A stretch of 64,000 nt of DNA from Nonomuraea maritima (lineage in GTDB: Bacteria > Actinomycetota > Actinomycetes > Streptosporangiales > Streptosporangiaceae), in the NCBI RefSeq assembly GCF_900100395.1, contig NZ_FNFB01000006.1, positions 186,001 through 250,000 on the forward strand, in the 5' to 3' direction. Below the pieces are notes generated by a model that saw only the letters and a program-made list of their open reading frames with translations, ran no database searches and was not told the DNA's origin. This document shows, one piece after another, positions 1-9,262 of the stretch; positions within the stretch are counted from its first letter, which is position 1; the number at the start of each line of letters is the position of its first letter. Both the position numbers and the translations under genes were made by a program.

Positions 1-682
1 CCCACGCGAAGGCGTAGGCGCCGGTCGAGACGGTGTACAGGTCGGCCTGTCCGGCGAGCAGCCAGATGTGCACGCCGTACACGAGCCAGCCGAGCGACGT
101 CCAGGCGACCGCGACGGCCACCGTACGGCCGGGCAGCACGCTCTCCAGCGGCTCCTTGCGGGCGACCCGAAGCGCCAGGTTGAGCCCCCAGGCGAGCACC
201 TTGGGATGCAGGCAGACGATGATCACCGGGACGAGCAGCACGAGGTACCACGCCTCGCGCACCGCTTCGAGCGATCCCAGCGTGGCCGCGGCGACCGAGA
301 TCGCCACCCCGAGGTTGACGACCAGGCCGAGCGAGATCGTGGCGAACGTGCGCCGCGGCGGGCTGCCGTGGTCGCGGCCGAGGTCCATCATGGCCGCGTA
401 CGCCCACACCGCGCCCGGGATGTACTTGCCGAGCTGGCCCACGAACATGATGCGCCCGGCGACGCGTAGCGGCACGCGCGTGCCGAGCCCGGCGAGGATC
501 TCGCGCCAGGCCACCAGCATGAAGAACTGGCCGAGCAGCACCGCGGCGAACGCGCCGAGCACCGCCCAGGGCGACATCGCGCCCACGGCGGCCGTGGTCT
601 CGTGCCAGTTGCTCGCCAGGCCGTAGCCGAGGAAGGCGAGCGCGGCCAGGGCGAGCAGGACACGCGACAGCCGACGCAGCAT
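1..682 (-). CDS. flippase-like integral membrane protein (LPG synthase TM-domain family), 3' part missing
   Basis: The minus-strand frame is open from an ATG at 682 down to the window edge, giving about 227 N-terminal residues. The sequence is hydrophobic with several membrane segments. It carries FVGQLGKYIPGAVW at about residues 80-93, the same motif found in the protein encoded at 1587-2525, and the two also align further on (HPKVLAWGLN against EPKVINGVIGWA). This is the UPF0104/lysylphosphatidylglycerol synthase transmembrane family, whose members are often lipid or glycolipid flippases. The substrate is unknown. It is divergent from the methyltransferase at 763. The C-terminus lies outside the window, so completeness cannot be judged. 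Confidence 0.8.
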   Translation of the reverse strand, partial: MLRRLSRVLLALAALAFLGYGLASNWHETTAAVGAMSPWAVLGAFAAVLLGQFFMLVAWREILAGLGTRVPLRVAGRIMFVGQLGKYIPGAVWAYAAMMDLGRDHGSPPRRTFATISLGLVVNLGVAISVAAATLGSLEAVREAWYLVLLVPVIIVCLHPKVLAWGLNLALRVARKEPLESVLPGRTVAVAVAWTSLGWLVYGVHIWLLAGQADLYTVSTGAYAFAW

Positions 683-762
683 TGGCTCAGGTTACGCGTG
701 GTGCGCGGGGGAAGGCCAGACGAGGACCGCCGGCGGCCAGAAGGTCGGTACGGTGGGGAACC

Positions 763-1590
763 GTGGTGAAGCAACGGGTCGCGCAGCTCGAATACTCCGA
801 GTTCCAGTCCGCCATGCTCGACGAGGACAAGCGCAGGAGGAAGGCCGCGAAGATCATCGCGGTGCTCGAACACTTCCACGGGCCGCTCGCGGGCCTGACC
901 GTGGGCGACGTGGGCTGCTCCGCCGGCTTCATCGCGGACGAGCTGGCACGGGCGGGGGCGGGCCGCACGCTGGGCATCGACATCGACGTGCCGGGGCTGC
1001 GCAGGGCCGCCGACCGGTTCGGCGAGCGGGTGGCGTTCGTGTGCGGCGACGGCACGGCGCTGCCGTTCCCCGACGGCTCGGTCGACGTGCTGGTGTTCAA
1101 CCACATCTACGAGCACGTGGTCGACCCCGACGCGGTGGTGACCGAGATGCGCCGGGTGCTGTCCGACGACGGCGTGCTCTACCTCGGGCTCGGCAACCGG
1201 CTCGGCATCATGGAGCCGCACTACAAGCTGCCGTTCCTGTCGTACCTGCCGGCCGGGGCCGCCGACCGCTACGTGCGGGCGTTCGGGCGGGCCGACCACT
1301 ACTACGAGCGCTTCCGCACGCGGCGCGGGCTGCGCCGGATGCTGCGGGCCTTCCACGTGTGGGACTACACCCTGCCGGTGCTGGCGACGCCGACGAGGTT
1401 CGCCGGGGGCGAGCTGTTCCCCGGAGCGGCGGGCCGGGCGGTCAAGAGCGTGCTGGCGCGCACGCCGCGCCCGGTGCTGCGGCTGCTGCTGCCGCTCGTG
1501 CCGACGTACCTGTGGGTGGCGACCAAGACGCCGCGCGCGCCGGTGGGCGCCGCGCTGCCGCAGCCGCCAGAACGGGTGCGCCCGCTGTGA
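763..1590 (+). CDS. class I SAM-dependent methyltransferase
   Basis: Predicted soluble methyltransferase of about 275 residues. The SAM-binding motif I reads VGDVGCSAGF (about residues 47-56). An acidic ribose-binding stretch (LGIDID) follows, then GDGTALPFPDGSVDVLVFNHIYEH and EMRRVLSDDGVLYLG, the usual motifs of the Methyltransf_11 type. GTG at 763 is preferred (a second GTG follows at 766), because the 27 upstream in-frame codons are Arg/Gly-rich and unlike the family. It overlaps the next gene by four bases (GTGA), implying translational coupling to a flippase-like protein. Its neighbours handle glycans or lipids, so a lipid, polyprenyl or sugar acceptor is plausible but not shown. Confidence 0.85.
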   Translation: MVKQRVAQLEYSEFQSAMLDEDKRRRKAAKIIAVLEHFHGPLAGLTVGDVGCSAGFIADELARAGAGRTLGIDIDVPGLRRAADRFGERVAFVCGDGTALPFPDGSVDVLVFNHIYEHVVDPDAVVTEMRRVLSDDGVLYLGLGNRLGIMEPHYKLPFLSYLPAGAADRYVRAFGRADHYYERFRTRRGLRRMLRAFHVWDYTLPVLATPTRFAGGELFPGAAGRAVKSVLARTPRPVLRLLLPLVPTYLWVATKTPRAPVGAALPQPPERVRPL

Positions 1591-2525
1591 ACGCGTCCGG
1601 CACGGCGGGGTCGCGCGAAGGCGTCGGAGAGCCCGTGAACGCCGCGCCGCCGGGGCGGCGCAAAACCGCGCGCAGGCTCCTGCGCGTCGCCTTCCTGCTC
1701 GTCGCGCTCGGCTTCGGCGGGTGGGCGGTGGCCGGCGAGTGGGACGCCGTGGTGGCCGGGTTCGCCCGGCTGTCGTGGGCGGCGCTGGCCGGGTCGCTCG
1801 TGGCGGTGGTCGCCGCGCTGCTCGGGGCCATGCTCACGTGGCGCACCCTGCTGGCCGACCTGGGGTCGCCGCTGCCGCTGCGGCCCGCGGCCAAGGTCTT
1901 CTTCGTGGGCCAGCTCGGCAAGTACATCCCCGGAGCGGTCTGGCCCGTGCTCGCCCAGATGGAGATGGGCCGCGACCTCGGCGTGCCGCGTTCGCGCAGC
2001 GCGGCGGCGTTCTTCCTGATGATGCCGGTCCAGCTGGCCACCGGGCTGCTGGTCACGCTGGTCACGCTTGGCCGGCACCGGTACGGCTGGCTGCTGCTGT
2101 TCGTCCCCCTGCTGCTGGTCCTGCTGGAGCCCAAGGTGATCAACGGGGTCATCGGCTGGGCCCTGCGCCGGATCAGACGCGAGCCGCTCGAACGCCCGCT
2201 CACCCGGCGCGGCATGCTGACCGCGCTCGGCTGGGCGGTGGCCGGCTGGCTCTGCTACGGCATCCACCTGTACTTCGTCGCGCCGCAGAGCGGGCTGCTG
2301 TTCGCCGTCGGGGCGTTCGCGCTGTCGTGGTGCCTCGGCATCATGACGTTCGTCGTGCCGGCCGGGGCGGGCGTCCGCGAGGTCGCCATGGTGGCGGTGC
2401 TCGCCCCGCACCTCGACCGGGGTTCGGCGATCGCGGTGGCGCTGTCCTCGCGCGTCGTCATCATCCTGGGCGACCTGATCTGTGCCGGATTGGCGGGAAT
2501 CGCAGCACGACGCCGCTCGGTGTGA
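1587..2525 (+). CDS. flippase-like integral membrane protein (LPG synthase TM-domain family)
   Basis: About 312 residues with repeated hydrophobic segments and a cytoplasmic basic N-terminus (RRKTARRLL). FVGQLGKYIPGAVW at about residues 106-119 marks the UPF0104/LPG-synthase transmembrane family, and the late segment FVVPAGAGVREVAM is also typical. It is a paralogue of the partial gene at 1-682. GTG 1587 overlaps the methyltransferase stop (GTGA) and is chosen as start; GTG 1635 is an alternative that would drop a Gly/Ser-rich leader. Known relatives move lipids or lipid-linked sugars across the membrane. The substrate here is unknown, but the methyltransferase and glycosyltransferase neighbours suggest a glycolipid. 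Confidence 0.82.
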   Translation: MNASGTAGSREGVGEPVNAAPPGRRKTARRLLRVAFLLVALGFGGWAVAGEWDAVVAGFARLSWAALAGSLVAVVAALLGAMLTWRTLLADLGSPLPLRPAAKVFFVGQLGKYIPGAVWPVLAQMEMGRDLGVPRSRSAAAFFLMMPVQLATGLLVTLVTLGRHRYGWLLLFVPLLLVLLEPKVINGVIGWALRRIRREPLERPLTRRGMLTALGWAVAGWLCYGIHLYFVAPQSGLLFAVGAFALSWCLGIMTFVVPAGAGVREVAMVAVLAPHLDRGSAIAVALSSRVVIILGDLICAGLAGIAARRRSV

Positions 2526-2619
2526 TTTGGCCCACCTTTTAGGGGAGGCTGGTCATAAGGTGAAAAACAGAGGGGGGCGTCCACGCCCCACGTTGATCTT
2601 GAGGGGAGAAGATCTTCGT

Positions 2620-3732
2620 ATGCCTCGAGTGCTCGTCGACGCGGCGGCGGTGCCCGCCGACCGCGGAGCCCTGACCCGCTACGTCGACGGACTGGTCGCC
2701 GGGCTCGCCCGGGCGGGAGCCGACCTCGCCGTGGTCTGCCAGCGCGCCGACGCCGAACGCTACGCGCGGCTCGCGCCGTCGGCCGACGTCATCACCGGCC
2801 CCGTCTCCATCACCCACAGGGCCTCCAGGCTCGCCTGGGAGCAGACGGGGCTGCCGCTGCTCGCCCGGCGCGCCGGAGCCGACGTGATCCACGCCCCCTA
2901 CTACTCCATCCCGCTCGCCTCCGGCCTGCCCACCGTCGTGACGGTGCACGACGTCACCTGGTTCACCGAGCCCGACCGCAGCCCGCGGGCCTCGTTCTTC
3001 CGTTCGGCCACGCGTACGGCCGTGCGCGTGGCGCGGCGCGTCATCGTGCCGTCCAAGGCCACCCGCGACGAGCTCGTCCGCGTGCTGGACGCCGACCCCA
3101 CCCGCATCGACGTCGCCTACCACGGCGTCGACCACACGCAGTTCCACCCGCCGAGCGACGACGAGGTGCGCCGGGCCGCCCTGCGCTGCGGGCTGCACGA
3201 CCGGCCGTACGTCGCGTTCCTGGGCGCGCTCGACCCGCGCAAGAACGTCCCGAACCTCATCCGCGGCTTCGCGGCCGCCGTACGGCATCTGGAGAGCCCG
3301 CCGGCGCTGGTGATCGGCGGCGGCGTGCACGAGGCCGACGTCGATGCCGCCTGTCGCGAGGTCGAGGCGACGGTCAAGGTGGTGCGGCCCGGCTACCTGG
3401 GCGCCGCCGACCTGCCGGGCTTCCTCGGCGGGGCGCTCGTCGTGGCCTTCCCTTCGCGGGGCGAGGGGTTCGGGCTGCCGGTGCTGGAGGCCATGGCCTG
3501 CGGCGCGCCGGTGCTCACCACCCACCGCACGTCGCTGCCTGAGGTCGGCGGCGACGCCGTCGCCTACACCGAGCCCGACGCCGGCAGCATCGCCGCGGCG
3601 CTCGGCGACCTGCTCGCCGCGCCCGAGCGCAGGAGGCGGCTGCGGGAGGCCGGACTGGCGCGCGCACGTGAGTTCACCTGGGACGCCTCGGCCGAAGCGC
3701 ATCTCAGCTCCTATCAACGCGCGATCGAATAG
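2620..3732 (+). CDS. glycosyltransferase family 4 (GT-B fold)
   Basis: About 370 residues beginning at ATG 2620, preceded by a purine-rich ribosome site (gaggggagaa at 2601-2610). The C-terminal nucleotide-sugar motif FPSRGEGFGLPVLEAMACG at about residues 277-295 contains the E-x7-E signature of GT4 retaining transferases. Other typical stretches are YHGVDHTQFHPP and FLGALDPRKNVPNLIRGF. No signal peptide or membrane segment is seen, so it should act on the cytoplasmic side. The next gene makes a nucleotide sugar, probably GDP-mannose, so mannosyl transfer is a reasonable guess. Donor and acceptor cannot be read from the sequence. Confidence 0.88.
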   Translation: MPRVLVDAAAVPADRGALTRYVDGLVAGLARAGADLAVVCQRADAERYARLAPSADVITGPVSITHRASRLAWEQTGLPLLARRAGADVIHAPYYSIPLASGLPTVVTVHDVTWFTEPDRSPRASFFRSATRTAVRVARRVIVPSKATRDELVRVLDADPTRIDVAYHGVDHTQFHPPSDDEVRRAALRCGLHDRPYVAFLGALDPRKNVPNLIRGFAAAVRHLESPPALVIGGGVHEADVDAACREVEATVKVVRPGYLGAADLPGFLGGALVVAFPSRGEGFGLPVLEAMACGAPVLTTHRTSLPEVGGDAVAYTEPDAGSIAAALGDLLAAPERRRRLREAGLARAREFTWDASAEAHLSSYQRAIE

Positions 3733-3749
3733 TTCGGTAACCTCACGGA

Positions 3750-4844
3750 GTGATGGAGAGCTCTTTGCCAGACCTCGAGGCGATCCTCCTGGTCGGGGGG
3801 CAAGGCACGCGCCTGCGTCCACTGACACTGGGCACGCCGAAGCCTTTGCTGCCGACTGCGGGCGTGCCCTTCCTGGCGCACCAGCTTGCCCGTGCCCGAT
3901 CGTTCGGCGTGCGCCGGATCGTGTTCGCGACGTCGTACAAGGCGGCGATGTTCGAACCGGCCTTCGGCGACGGGGAGGCGTTCGACCTCTCCCTCGAGTA
4001 CATCACCGAGCAGACGCCGCTCGGCACCGGAGGCGCCATCCGCAACGCGGCCGAGGCGCTGACGTCCGGTCCCGACGACCCGGTGCTGATCCTCAACGGC
4101 GACATCCTGAGCGGCCACGACATCGGCGAGCAGGTGCGGCTGCACCGCGAGCGCGAGGCCGACGTGACGCTCCACCTGACCGAGGTGGACGACCCGACGC
4201 GGTTCGGGTGCGTGCCGACCGACGAGACCGGTCGCGTGACGGCCTTCCTGGAGAAGACCCCCGACCCGGTCACCAACCGCATCAACGCCGGCTGCTACGT
4301 CTTCACCCGCTCGGTGATCGACGCGATCCCGCGCGGCGAGGTCGTGTCGGTGGAGCGCGAGACGTTCCCCGGGCTCATCGAGTCGGGGCGGCTCGTCCTC
4401 GGCTACGCCACCCGCACCTACTGGCTCGACGTCGGCACGCCAGCCGCGTACGTGCAGGGCTCGCGCGACCTGGTGCTGGGCCGGCTGGCCTCGCCCGCGC
4501 TGCCCGGGCCGACCGGCGAGCACCTGGCGCTCGAGGGGGCCGTGATCGCCTCCGGCGCCAAGGTGCTCGGGGGCACGACGGTGGGCGCCAGGTCCGTGGT
4601 CGAGGCGGGGGCCTCGGTCGTGGGCTCGGTGCTGAGCGACGACGCGGTGGTCGAGGCGGGGGCCTCGGTCGTCGACTCGGTGGTGGGTCAGGGGGCCCGC
4701 GTCTGCGCCGGTGCGGTGGTGCGTGACGCGGTGATCGGCGACGGGGCGATCGTGGGGCCGGGCAACGAGCTCCAGCACGGCGTACGCATCTGGCCGGGGG
4801 TCGAGCTGCCGGAGCGGGCGCTGCGCTACAGCAGCGACGTCTGA
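3750..4844 (+). CDS. sugar-phosphate nucleotidyltransferase (probable mannose-1-phosphate guanylyltransferase)
   Basis: About 364 residues. The N-terminal pyrophosphorylase motif is LLVGGQGTRLRPLT (residues 13-26) followed by TPKPLLP, then LNGDIL and GCVPTDETGRVTAFLEKTPDP. The last third is a hexapeptide left-handed beta-helix (GAKVLGGTTVGARSVVEAGA and similar), common in ManC/GlmU-like enzymes. The family joins NTP and a sugar-1-phosphate to give an NDP-sugar. Mycobacterial manB (Rv3264c) is the likely counterpart and lies near fbiAB and whiB2 there, as here. GTG 3750 or ATG 3753 could be the start. GDP-mannose specificity is inferred from context and from the phosphomannomutase at 20510. 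Confidence 0.85.
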   Translation: MMESSLPDLEAILLVGGQGTRLRPLTLGTPKPLLPTAGVPFLAHQLARARSFGVRRIVFATSYKAAMFEPAFGDGEAFDLSLEYITEQTPLGTGGAIRNAAEALTSGPDDPVLILNGDILSGHDIGEQVRLHREREADVTLHLTEVDDPTRFGCVPTDETGRVTAFLEKTPDPVTNRINAGCYVFTRSVIDAIPRGEVVSVERETFPGLIESGRLVLGYATRTYWLDVGTPAAYVQGSRDLVLGRLASPALPGPTGEHLALEGAVIASGAKVLGGTTVGARSVVEAGASVVGSVLSDDAVVEAGASVVDSVVGQGARVCAGAVVRDAVIGDGAIVGPGNELQHGVRIWPGVELPERALRYSSDV

Positions 4845-4886
4845 CGGCCGTCCCCGAGCAGTCCCCGGCCGGGGCACACTTGACGG

Positions 4887-5783
4887 GTGGAGGAGCGCAC
4901 CTGGATTCCCGAGGAGCCGCTCGACGTACGGCTGGCTCTGCAGCCTCACCAGCGCGGCACCGGTGACCCCGCCTGGCGGCTCGGTGCCGACGGCGCCGTG
5001 TGGCGCACCTCCAGGACCCCTGAGGGTCCCAGCACGCTGCGCGTGAGCGTCAGGGCCGGGGCCGTGCACGGGCACGCCTGGGGTCCCGGCGCGGGGTGGG
5101 CGCTGGAGACGCTCCCCGCGCTGCTGGGGGCCGACGACGACGTCTCGGGGTTCCGCGTCCGGCACGACGTGCTCGCCGAGGCCGCGCGCCGGCATCCCGG
5201 CCTGCGGATCGGGCGTACGGGACGGGTCATGGAGGCCCTCGTGCCCGCCGTGCTCGAGCAGAAGGTCGTCGGCCGGGAGGCGTGGCGCGCGTGGCGGTGG
5301 CTGCTCGCCCGTTACGGCGAGCCCGCACCCGGTCCCGCACCCGAGGGCATGCGGGTCGTGCCCGAGCCGGAGGTGTGGCGGCAGATCCCGAGCTGGCACT
5401 GGCACCGCGCGGGCGCCGAGGCCGTGCGCGCGCGGACGATCGCCACGGCCGCCTGGCACGCCGCCAAGCTGGAGGCGGCGGCCACCAGCGAGGAACTCGA
5501 CCGGCTGCTGCGGGCGCTGCCCGGGATCGGCGTGTGGACGTCGGCCGAGATACGCCAGCGCGCCTTCGGCGACCCCGACGCGGTGAGCGTCGGCGACTTC
5601 CACCTGGCGAAGCTCGTCGGGTACGCGCTGACGGGGGAGAAGACCGACGACGCGGGCATGCTGCGGCTGCTGGAGCCGTACGCGGGGCATCGGCACCGGG
5701 CCACGGTGCTGGTGTGGCTGAGCGGCACGCGACCGCCCGCCCGGGGGCCGCGGATGCCGGTGCGCGACTACCGGTCATTCTGA
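4887..5783 (+). CDS. HhH-GPD DNA glycosylase (DNA-3-methyladenine glycosylase 2 family)
   Basis: About 298 residues. The C-terminal half holds a helix-hairpin-helix (LRALPGIGVWTSAEIRQRAF) followed by the catalytic aspartate in VSVGDFHL (Asp about 237) and a closing YAGHRHRATVLVWLS helix. This is the AlkA-like arrangement used to excise alkylated bases. No iron-sulfur cysteine cluster is present. It starts with GTG at 4887 and shows no clear ribosome site, so a leaderless transcript is possible. It stands alone after the pyrophosphorylase gene and before fbiC. Confidence 0.87.
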   Translation: MEERTWIPEEPLDVRLALQPHQRGTGDPAWRLGADGAVWRTSRTPEGPSTLRVSVRAGAVHGHAWGPGAGWALETLPALLGADDDVSGFRVRHDVLAEAARRHPGLRIGRTGRVMEALVPAVLEQKVVGREAWRAWRWLLARYGEPAPGPAPEGMRVVPEPEVWRQIPSWHWHRAGAEAVRARTIATAAWHAAKLEAAATSEELDRLLRALPGIGVWTSAEIRQRAFGDPDAVSVGDFHLAKLVGYALTGEKTDDAGMLRLLEPYAGHRHRATVLVWLSGTRPPARGPRMPVRDYRSF

Positions 5784-5840
5784 GCCGGTAGGGACGGACT
5801 GGGTGCGTACGGCGAACTCAGCCCGTCGTACTGTGCCTTT

Positions 5841-8393
5841 ATGAGTTCTGACTCCGCGCTTCGTCGCGCCCTTGCCCGTGCCAGGGACGGCAAGTCCCTC
5901 GACGTCACCGAGGCCACCGTGCTGCTCGGGGCGCGCGACGAGCACCTCGACACGCTCCTCGACCACGCCTCGCGCGTGCGTGACGCCGGGCTGCAGGCGG
6001 CCGGGCGGGCAGGGATCATCACCTACAGCAGGAAGGTTTTCATCCCGTTGACCCGGCTCTGCCGGGACCGTTGTGGTTATTGCACGTTTGCCACCGCCCC
6101 GCACAAGCTGCCGGCGCCGTTCCTCAGCCCGGACGAGGTGCTGGAGATCGCCAGGCAGGGCGCGGCCATGGGGTGCAAGGAGGCGCTGTTCACGCTGGGC
6201 GACCGGCCGGAGGACCGGTGGCACCAGGCCAGGGAGTGGCTCGACGCGCACGGCTACGACGACACGCTGTCGTACGTGCGGGCCATGGCGATCAGGGTCC
6301 TGGAGGAGACCGGGTTGCTGCCGCACCTCAACCCGGGGGTGCTGGGCTGGCGGGACTTCCAGCGGCTCAAGCCGGTGGCGCCGTCCATGGGGATGATGCT
6401 GGAGACGACGTCGCGGCGGTTGTTCGAGGAGAAGGGGCAGCCTCACTACGGCTCGCCGGACAAGGACCCGGCCGTGCGGCTGCGGGTGCTGGAGGACGCG
6501 GGCCGCACGAACGTGCCGTTCACCACGGGCATCCTCATCGGGATCGGCGAGACCGTGCAGGACCGCGCCGAGTCGATCTTCGCGATCCGCAAGGTGGCCC
6601 GCGAGTACGGCGGTGTCCAGGAGGTCATCGTCCAGAACTTCCGCGCCAAGCCCGACACCGCCATGCGCGGCCTGCCGGACGCCGACCTGCAGGAGCTGGC
6701 GGCCACCCTCGCGGTCGCCCGCCTGGTGCTCGGCCCCCGGATGCGCATCCAGGCCCCGCCGAACCTGGTGGACTCCGAGTACGCGCTCATGATCAGGGCC
6801 GGCATCGACGACTGGGGCGGGGTCTCGCCGCTGACCCCCGACCACGTGAACCCTGAGCGGCCCTGGCCGCAGATCGACGACCTCGCGGCGCACACCGCCG
6901 AGTCCGGGTTCCAGCTGCGGGAGCGGCTGACGATCTATCCGGAGTACGTGCTGGCCGGCGAGCCCTGGCTCGACCCGCGCCTGCTCGCCCACGTCGGCGC
7001 GCTGGCCGACCCCGACACCGGGCTCGCCAGGGAGGACGCCGTGCTCGAAGGCCGTCCCTGGCAGGAGCCCGACGGCGGTTTCGCCGCGTCAGGACGGGTG
7101 GACCTGCACGTCGAGGTCGACACCACGGGCCGCACGAACGACCGCCGCGACGACTTCGACAACGTGTACGGCGACTGGGACGCGCTGCGCGAGCGGCTCG
7201 GCTCGGTGGCCGCCGCCACGCCGAGCGACGTGCGGCAGGCGCTGCGCCGGGCCGAGGCCGACCCGGCGGGGCTGACCGACGCCGAGGCCGTGGCCCTGCT
7301 CGGAGCCGAGGGCGAGGCGCTGGACGAGTTGGCCGCCATCGCCGACGCGCTGCGCAAGGAGGCGGTGGGCGACGACGTGACCTACGTCGTCAACCGGAAC
7401 ATCAACTTCACGAACGTCTGCTACACCGGCTGCCGCTTCTGCGCGTTCGCCCAGCGCAGGACGGACGCCGACGCGTACACGCTGAGCCTCGACCAGGTCG
7501 CCGACCGGGCCGCGGAGGCGTGGGAGGCGGGCGCGACCGAGGTGTGCATGCAGGGCGGCATCCACCCCGACCTGCCCGGAACCGCGTACTTCGACATCGC
7601 GCGGGCGGTGAAGGAGCGGACGCCGGGGATGCACGTGCATGCGTTCTCCCCGATGGAGGTCATCAACGGCGCGTCGCGGACGAACCTGTCGATCCGCGAC
7701 TGGCTGGAGGCCGCCAAGGAGGCCGGCCTCGACTCGCTGCCTGGCACGGCGGCCGAGATCCTCGACGACGACGTCCGCTGGGTGCTGACCAAGGGCAAGC
7801 TGCCCGCCAAGGAGTGGATCGAGGTCATCACCACGGCTCACGAGGTCGGCATCCCGACGACGTCCACCATGATGTACGGCCACGTGGACAACCACCTGCA
7901 CTGGGTGCGGCACATCAAGCTCATCAGGCGGCTGCAGGAGCAGACGGGGGGCTTCTCCGAGTTCGTGCTGTTGCCGTTCGTGCACACCAGCGCGCCCATC
8001 TACCTGGCCGGGGTGGCGCGGCCGGGGCCGACGCCGCAGGAGAACCGCGCCGTGCACGCCCTGTCGAGGATCCTGCTGCACGGCGCGATCGCGAACATCC
8101 AGTGCTCGTGGGTCAAGCTCCGCGACGACCTGTGCCGCCAGGTGCTCCAGGGCGGCGTGAACGACCTCGGCGGCACCCTCATGGAGGAGACGATCAGCCG
8201 GATGGCCGGGTCGGAGAACGGCTCGTACAAGACCATCAGCGAGCTGCGCGCGATGGTCGAGGTCGCCGGCCGGCCGGTCCGCCAGCGCACCACCGAGTAC
8301 GGCGTCCCGAGCGACGAGCGGCTGAGCGCCGCTGCGGCCAGCGACGGCGTCTGCCGGAGCGTCAGGCGGGTCCTGCCGCTGGCCGGGCAGTGA
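5841..8393 (+). CDS. fbiC: FO synthase, fused CofG/CofH radical SAM enzyme
   Basis: 850 residues made of two radical SAM halves. The first carries Cx3Cx2C at Cys74, Cys78 and Cys81 ([10 protein letters not shown]), the second at Cys527, Cys531 and Cys534 ([10 protein letters not shown]). The CofG half and CofH half together make 7,8-didemethyl-8-hydroxy-5-deazariboflavin from tyrosine and a flavin precursor, the chromophore of coenzyme F420. Full-length single-chain fusion is the normal actinobacterial form. The later F420 steps are encoded close by on the other strand (fbiB, fbiA at 9263-11529). The gene ends just before a strong hairpin at 8400-8430. Confidence 0.97.
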   Translation: MSSDSALRRALARARDGKSLDVTEATVLLGARDEHLDTLLDHASRVRDAGLQAAGRAGIITYSRKVFIPLTRLCRDRCGYCTFATAPHKLPAPFLSPDEVLEIARQGAAMGCKEALFTLGDRPEDRWHQAREWLDAHGYDDTLSYVRAMAIRVLEETGLLPHLNPGVLGWRDFQRLKPVAPSMGMMLETTSRRLFEEKGQPHYGSPDKDPAVRLRVLEDAGRTNVPFTTGILIGIGETVQDRAESIFAIRKVAREYGGVQEVIVQNFRAKPDTAMRGLPDADLQELAATLAVARLVLGPRMRIQAPPNLVDSEYALMIRAGIDDWGGVSPLTPDHVNPERPWPQIDDLAAHTAESGFQLRERLTIYPEYVLAGEPWLDPRLLAHVGALADPDTGLAREDAVLEGRPWQEPDGGFAASGRVDLHVEVDTTGRTNDRRDDFDNVYGDWDALRERLGSVAAATPSDVRQALRRAEADPAGLTDAEAVALLGAEGEALDELAAIADALRKEAVGDDVTYVVNRNINFTNVCYTGCRFCAFAQRRTDADAYTLSLDQVADRAAEAWEAGATEVCMQGGIHPDLPGTAYFDIARAVKERTPGMHVHAFSPMEVINGASRTNLSIRDWLEAAKEAGLDSLPGTAAEILDDDVRWVLTKGKLPAKEWIEVITTAHEVGIPTTSTMMYGHVDNHLHWVRHIKLIRRLQEQTGGFSEFVLLPFVHTSAPIYLAGVARPGPTPQENRAVHALSRILLHGAIANIQCSWVKLRDDLCRQVLQGGVNDLGGTLMEETISRMAGSENGSYKTISELRAMVEVAGRPVRQRTTEYGVPSDERLSAAAASDGVCRSVRRVLPLAGQ

Positions 8394-8399
8394 CGCGGG

Positions 8400-8430
8400 G
8401 GAGGGGGCGCCCGAGGTGGTCGCCCCCTCC
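8400..8430. terminator. bidirectional hairpin terminator between fbiC and the LPMO gene
   Basis: Perfect 10-bp inverted repeat (ggagggggcg paired with cgccccctcc) with an 11-base loop, placed in the 48-base gap between two converging genes. There is no long U-run, as is common for high-GC actinomycete terminators. Confidence 0.75.
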
Positions 8431-8441
8431 TCGCTTCCGGG

Positions 8442-9182
8442 TCAGACGCGCTGCCACAGCGCGGGGACGTTCGGCGGCTCCCAGCCGGTGAGGGCGGTGT
8501 GCGCCTGGATGCACCGGTAGGTGACGCCGTTGTAGGTCACGGTGCTGCCGGTGGCGTACGCCGTGCCGGCCCGCCACGTGCCCGAGGGAGTCGTGGGCGT
8601 GGGCGTCGGGGTCGGCGTGGGCGTCGGGGTGGGCGTCGGCGTGGGGGTGGGCGTGGGGTTGGGGTTGCCACCGCCGCCGATCTGCAGGTCGATGCAGGAG
8701 TAGAAGGCGTTGACGGTGTCGGAGATGTTCCAGATCGCGAGCACCCTCTGCCGTCCCGAGTAGCCGGACAGGTTGACGGTGTGCGAGACGGTCTCCGGCG
8801 GCTGCTGGCCGTTGCCGTTGAAGACGGCCACGCGCGTGTTGCCGATGTAGTACTCGTAGTTGAGCGTGGCGTGCCGGGCGGTGAACCTCCAGGTGAAGGT
8901 CACCGTGCTGCCCACCGACGTGACGGGCCACGGCTTGCTCTCGTCGCTGAGCTGGGCGAACTGCGAGAGGTTGGCGTGGCAGTTACGCAGGCCCTTCGGC
9001 CCCTCGACGCTCTGGGGCTCGTAGACGATGTTGCCGCAGTCGGGCACCCTGCCCGCCGCGCAGTTGGCCTGGCGGCTCGGCGGCGAGTTGACGTAGCCGT
9101 GTGCGAAGGCCGGTGTCGTGTTGAACACCGTGGTGGCGATCCCGAGCACCGCCACGGCGGCCAACGTCAGAGTCCTTCTCAT
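8442..9182 (-). CDS. secreted AA10 lytic polysaccharide monooxygenase with C-terminal CBM5/12-type domain
   Basis: 246 residues. A signal peptide (basic start, hydrophobic core, ending ...TPAFA) is followed directly by HGYVNSPPSRQ. The mature N-terminal histidine is the first copper ligand of the AA10 histidine brace. The catalytic domain (to about residue 170) is joined by a Thr-Pro linker of about a dozen repeats to a small module beginning SGTWRAGTAYATGSTVTYNG and ending in EPPNVPALWQRV, a CBM5/12-type chitin-binding fold. It should be exported and oxidatively cleave chitin or cellulose. Ribosome site GAAGGAGC precedes the ATG. Chitin is the more likely substrate given the GlcNAc PTS genes elsewhere in the window. 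Confidence 0.93.
   Translation of the reverse strand: MRRTLTLAAVAVLGIATTVFNTTPAFAHGYVNSPPSRQANCAAGRVPDCGNIVYEPQSVEGPKGLRNCHANLSQFAQLSDESKPWPVTSVGSTVTFTWRFTARHATLNYEYYIGNTRVAVFNGNGQQPPETVSHTVNLSGYSGRQRVLAIWNISDTVNAFYSCIDLQIGGGGNPNPTPTPTPTPTPTPTPTPTPTPTTPSGTWRAGTAYATGSTVTYNGVTYRCIQAHTALTGWEPPNVPALWQRV
8586..8662 (-). repeat. Thr-Pro linker microrepeat within the LPMO gene
   Basis: A run of near-identical six-base units (gtgggc/gtcggg on the plus strand) encodes (TP)n between the catalytic and binding domains. It is a normal extracellular linker, but copy number is likely to vary between strains. Confidence 0.85.
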
Positions 9183-9220
9183 TGAAGCGGCTCCTTCACA
9201 TGGGGGGTTACCCTGAATGT

Positions 9221-9232
9221 AAAGGAAACTTT
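9221..9232. promoter_or_regulatory. candidate operator upstream of the LPMO gene
   Basis: AAAGGAAACTTT forms an inverted repeat (AAAG/CTTT) in an AT-rich patch about 40 bases upstream of the LPMO start. Similar GGAAA-CTTT elements occur before some actinomycete genes for secreted polysaccharide-degrading proteins, as I recall. Function here is a guess. Confidence 0.35.
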
Positions 9233-9262
9233 ATTAACGGTAAATGACCGTCTGACCGAGGG

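Noticed and set aside
1365..2411. Long minus-strand frame opposite the flippase gene
   Set aside because: It is an antisense shadow of the methyltransferase and flippase genes, typical of high-GC DNA. The product is rich in His/Arg/Gln with no domain.
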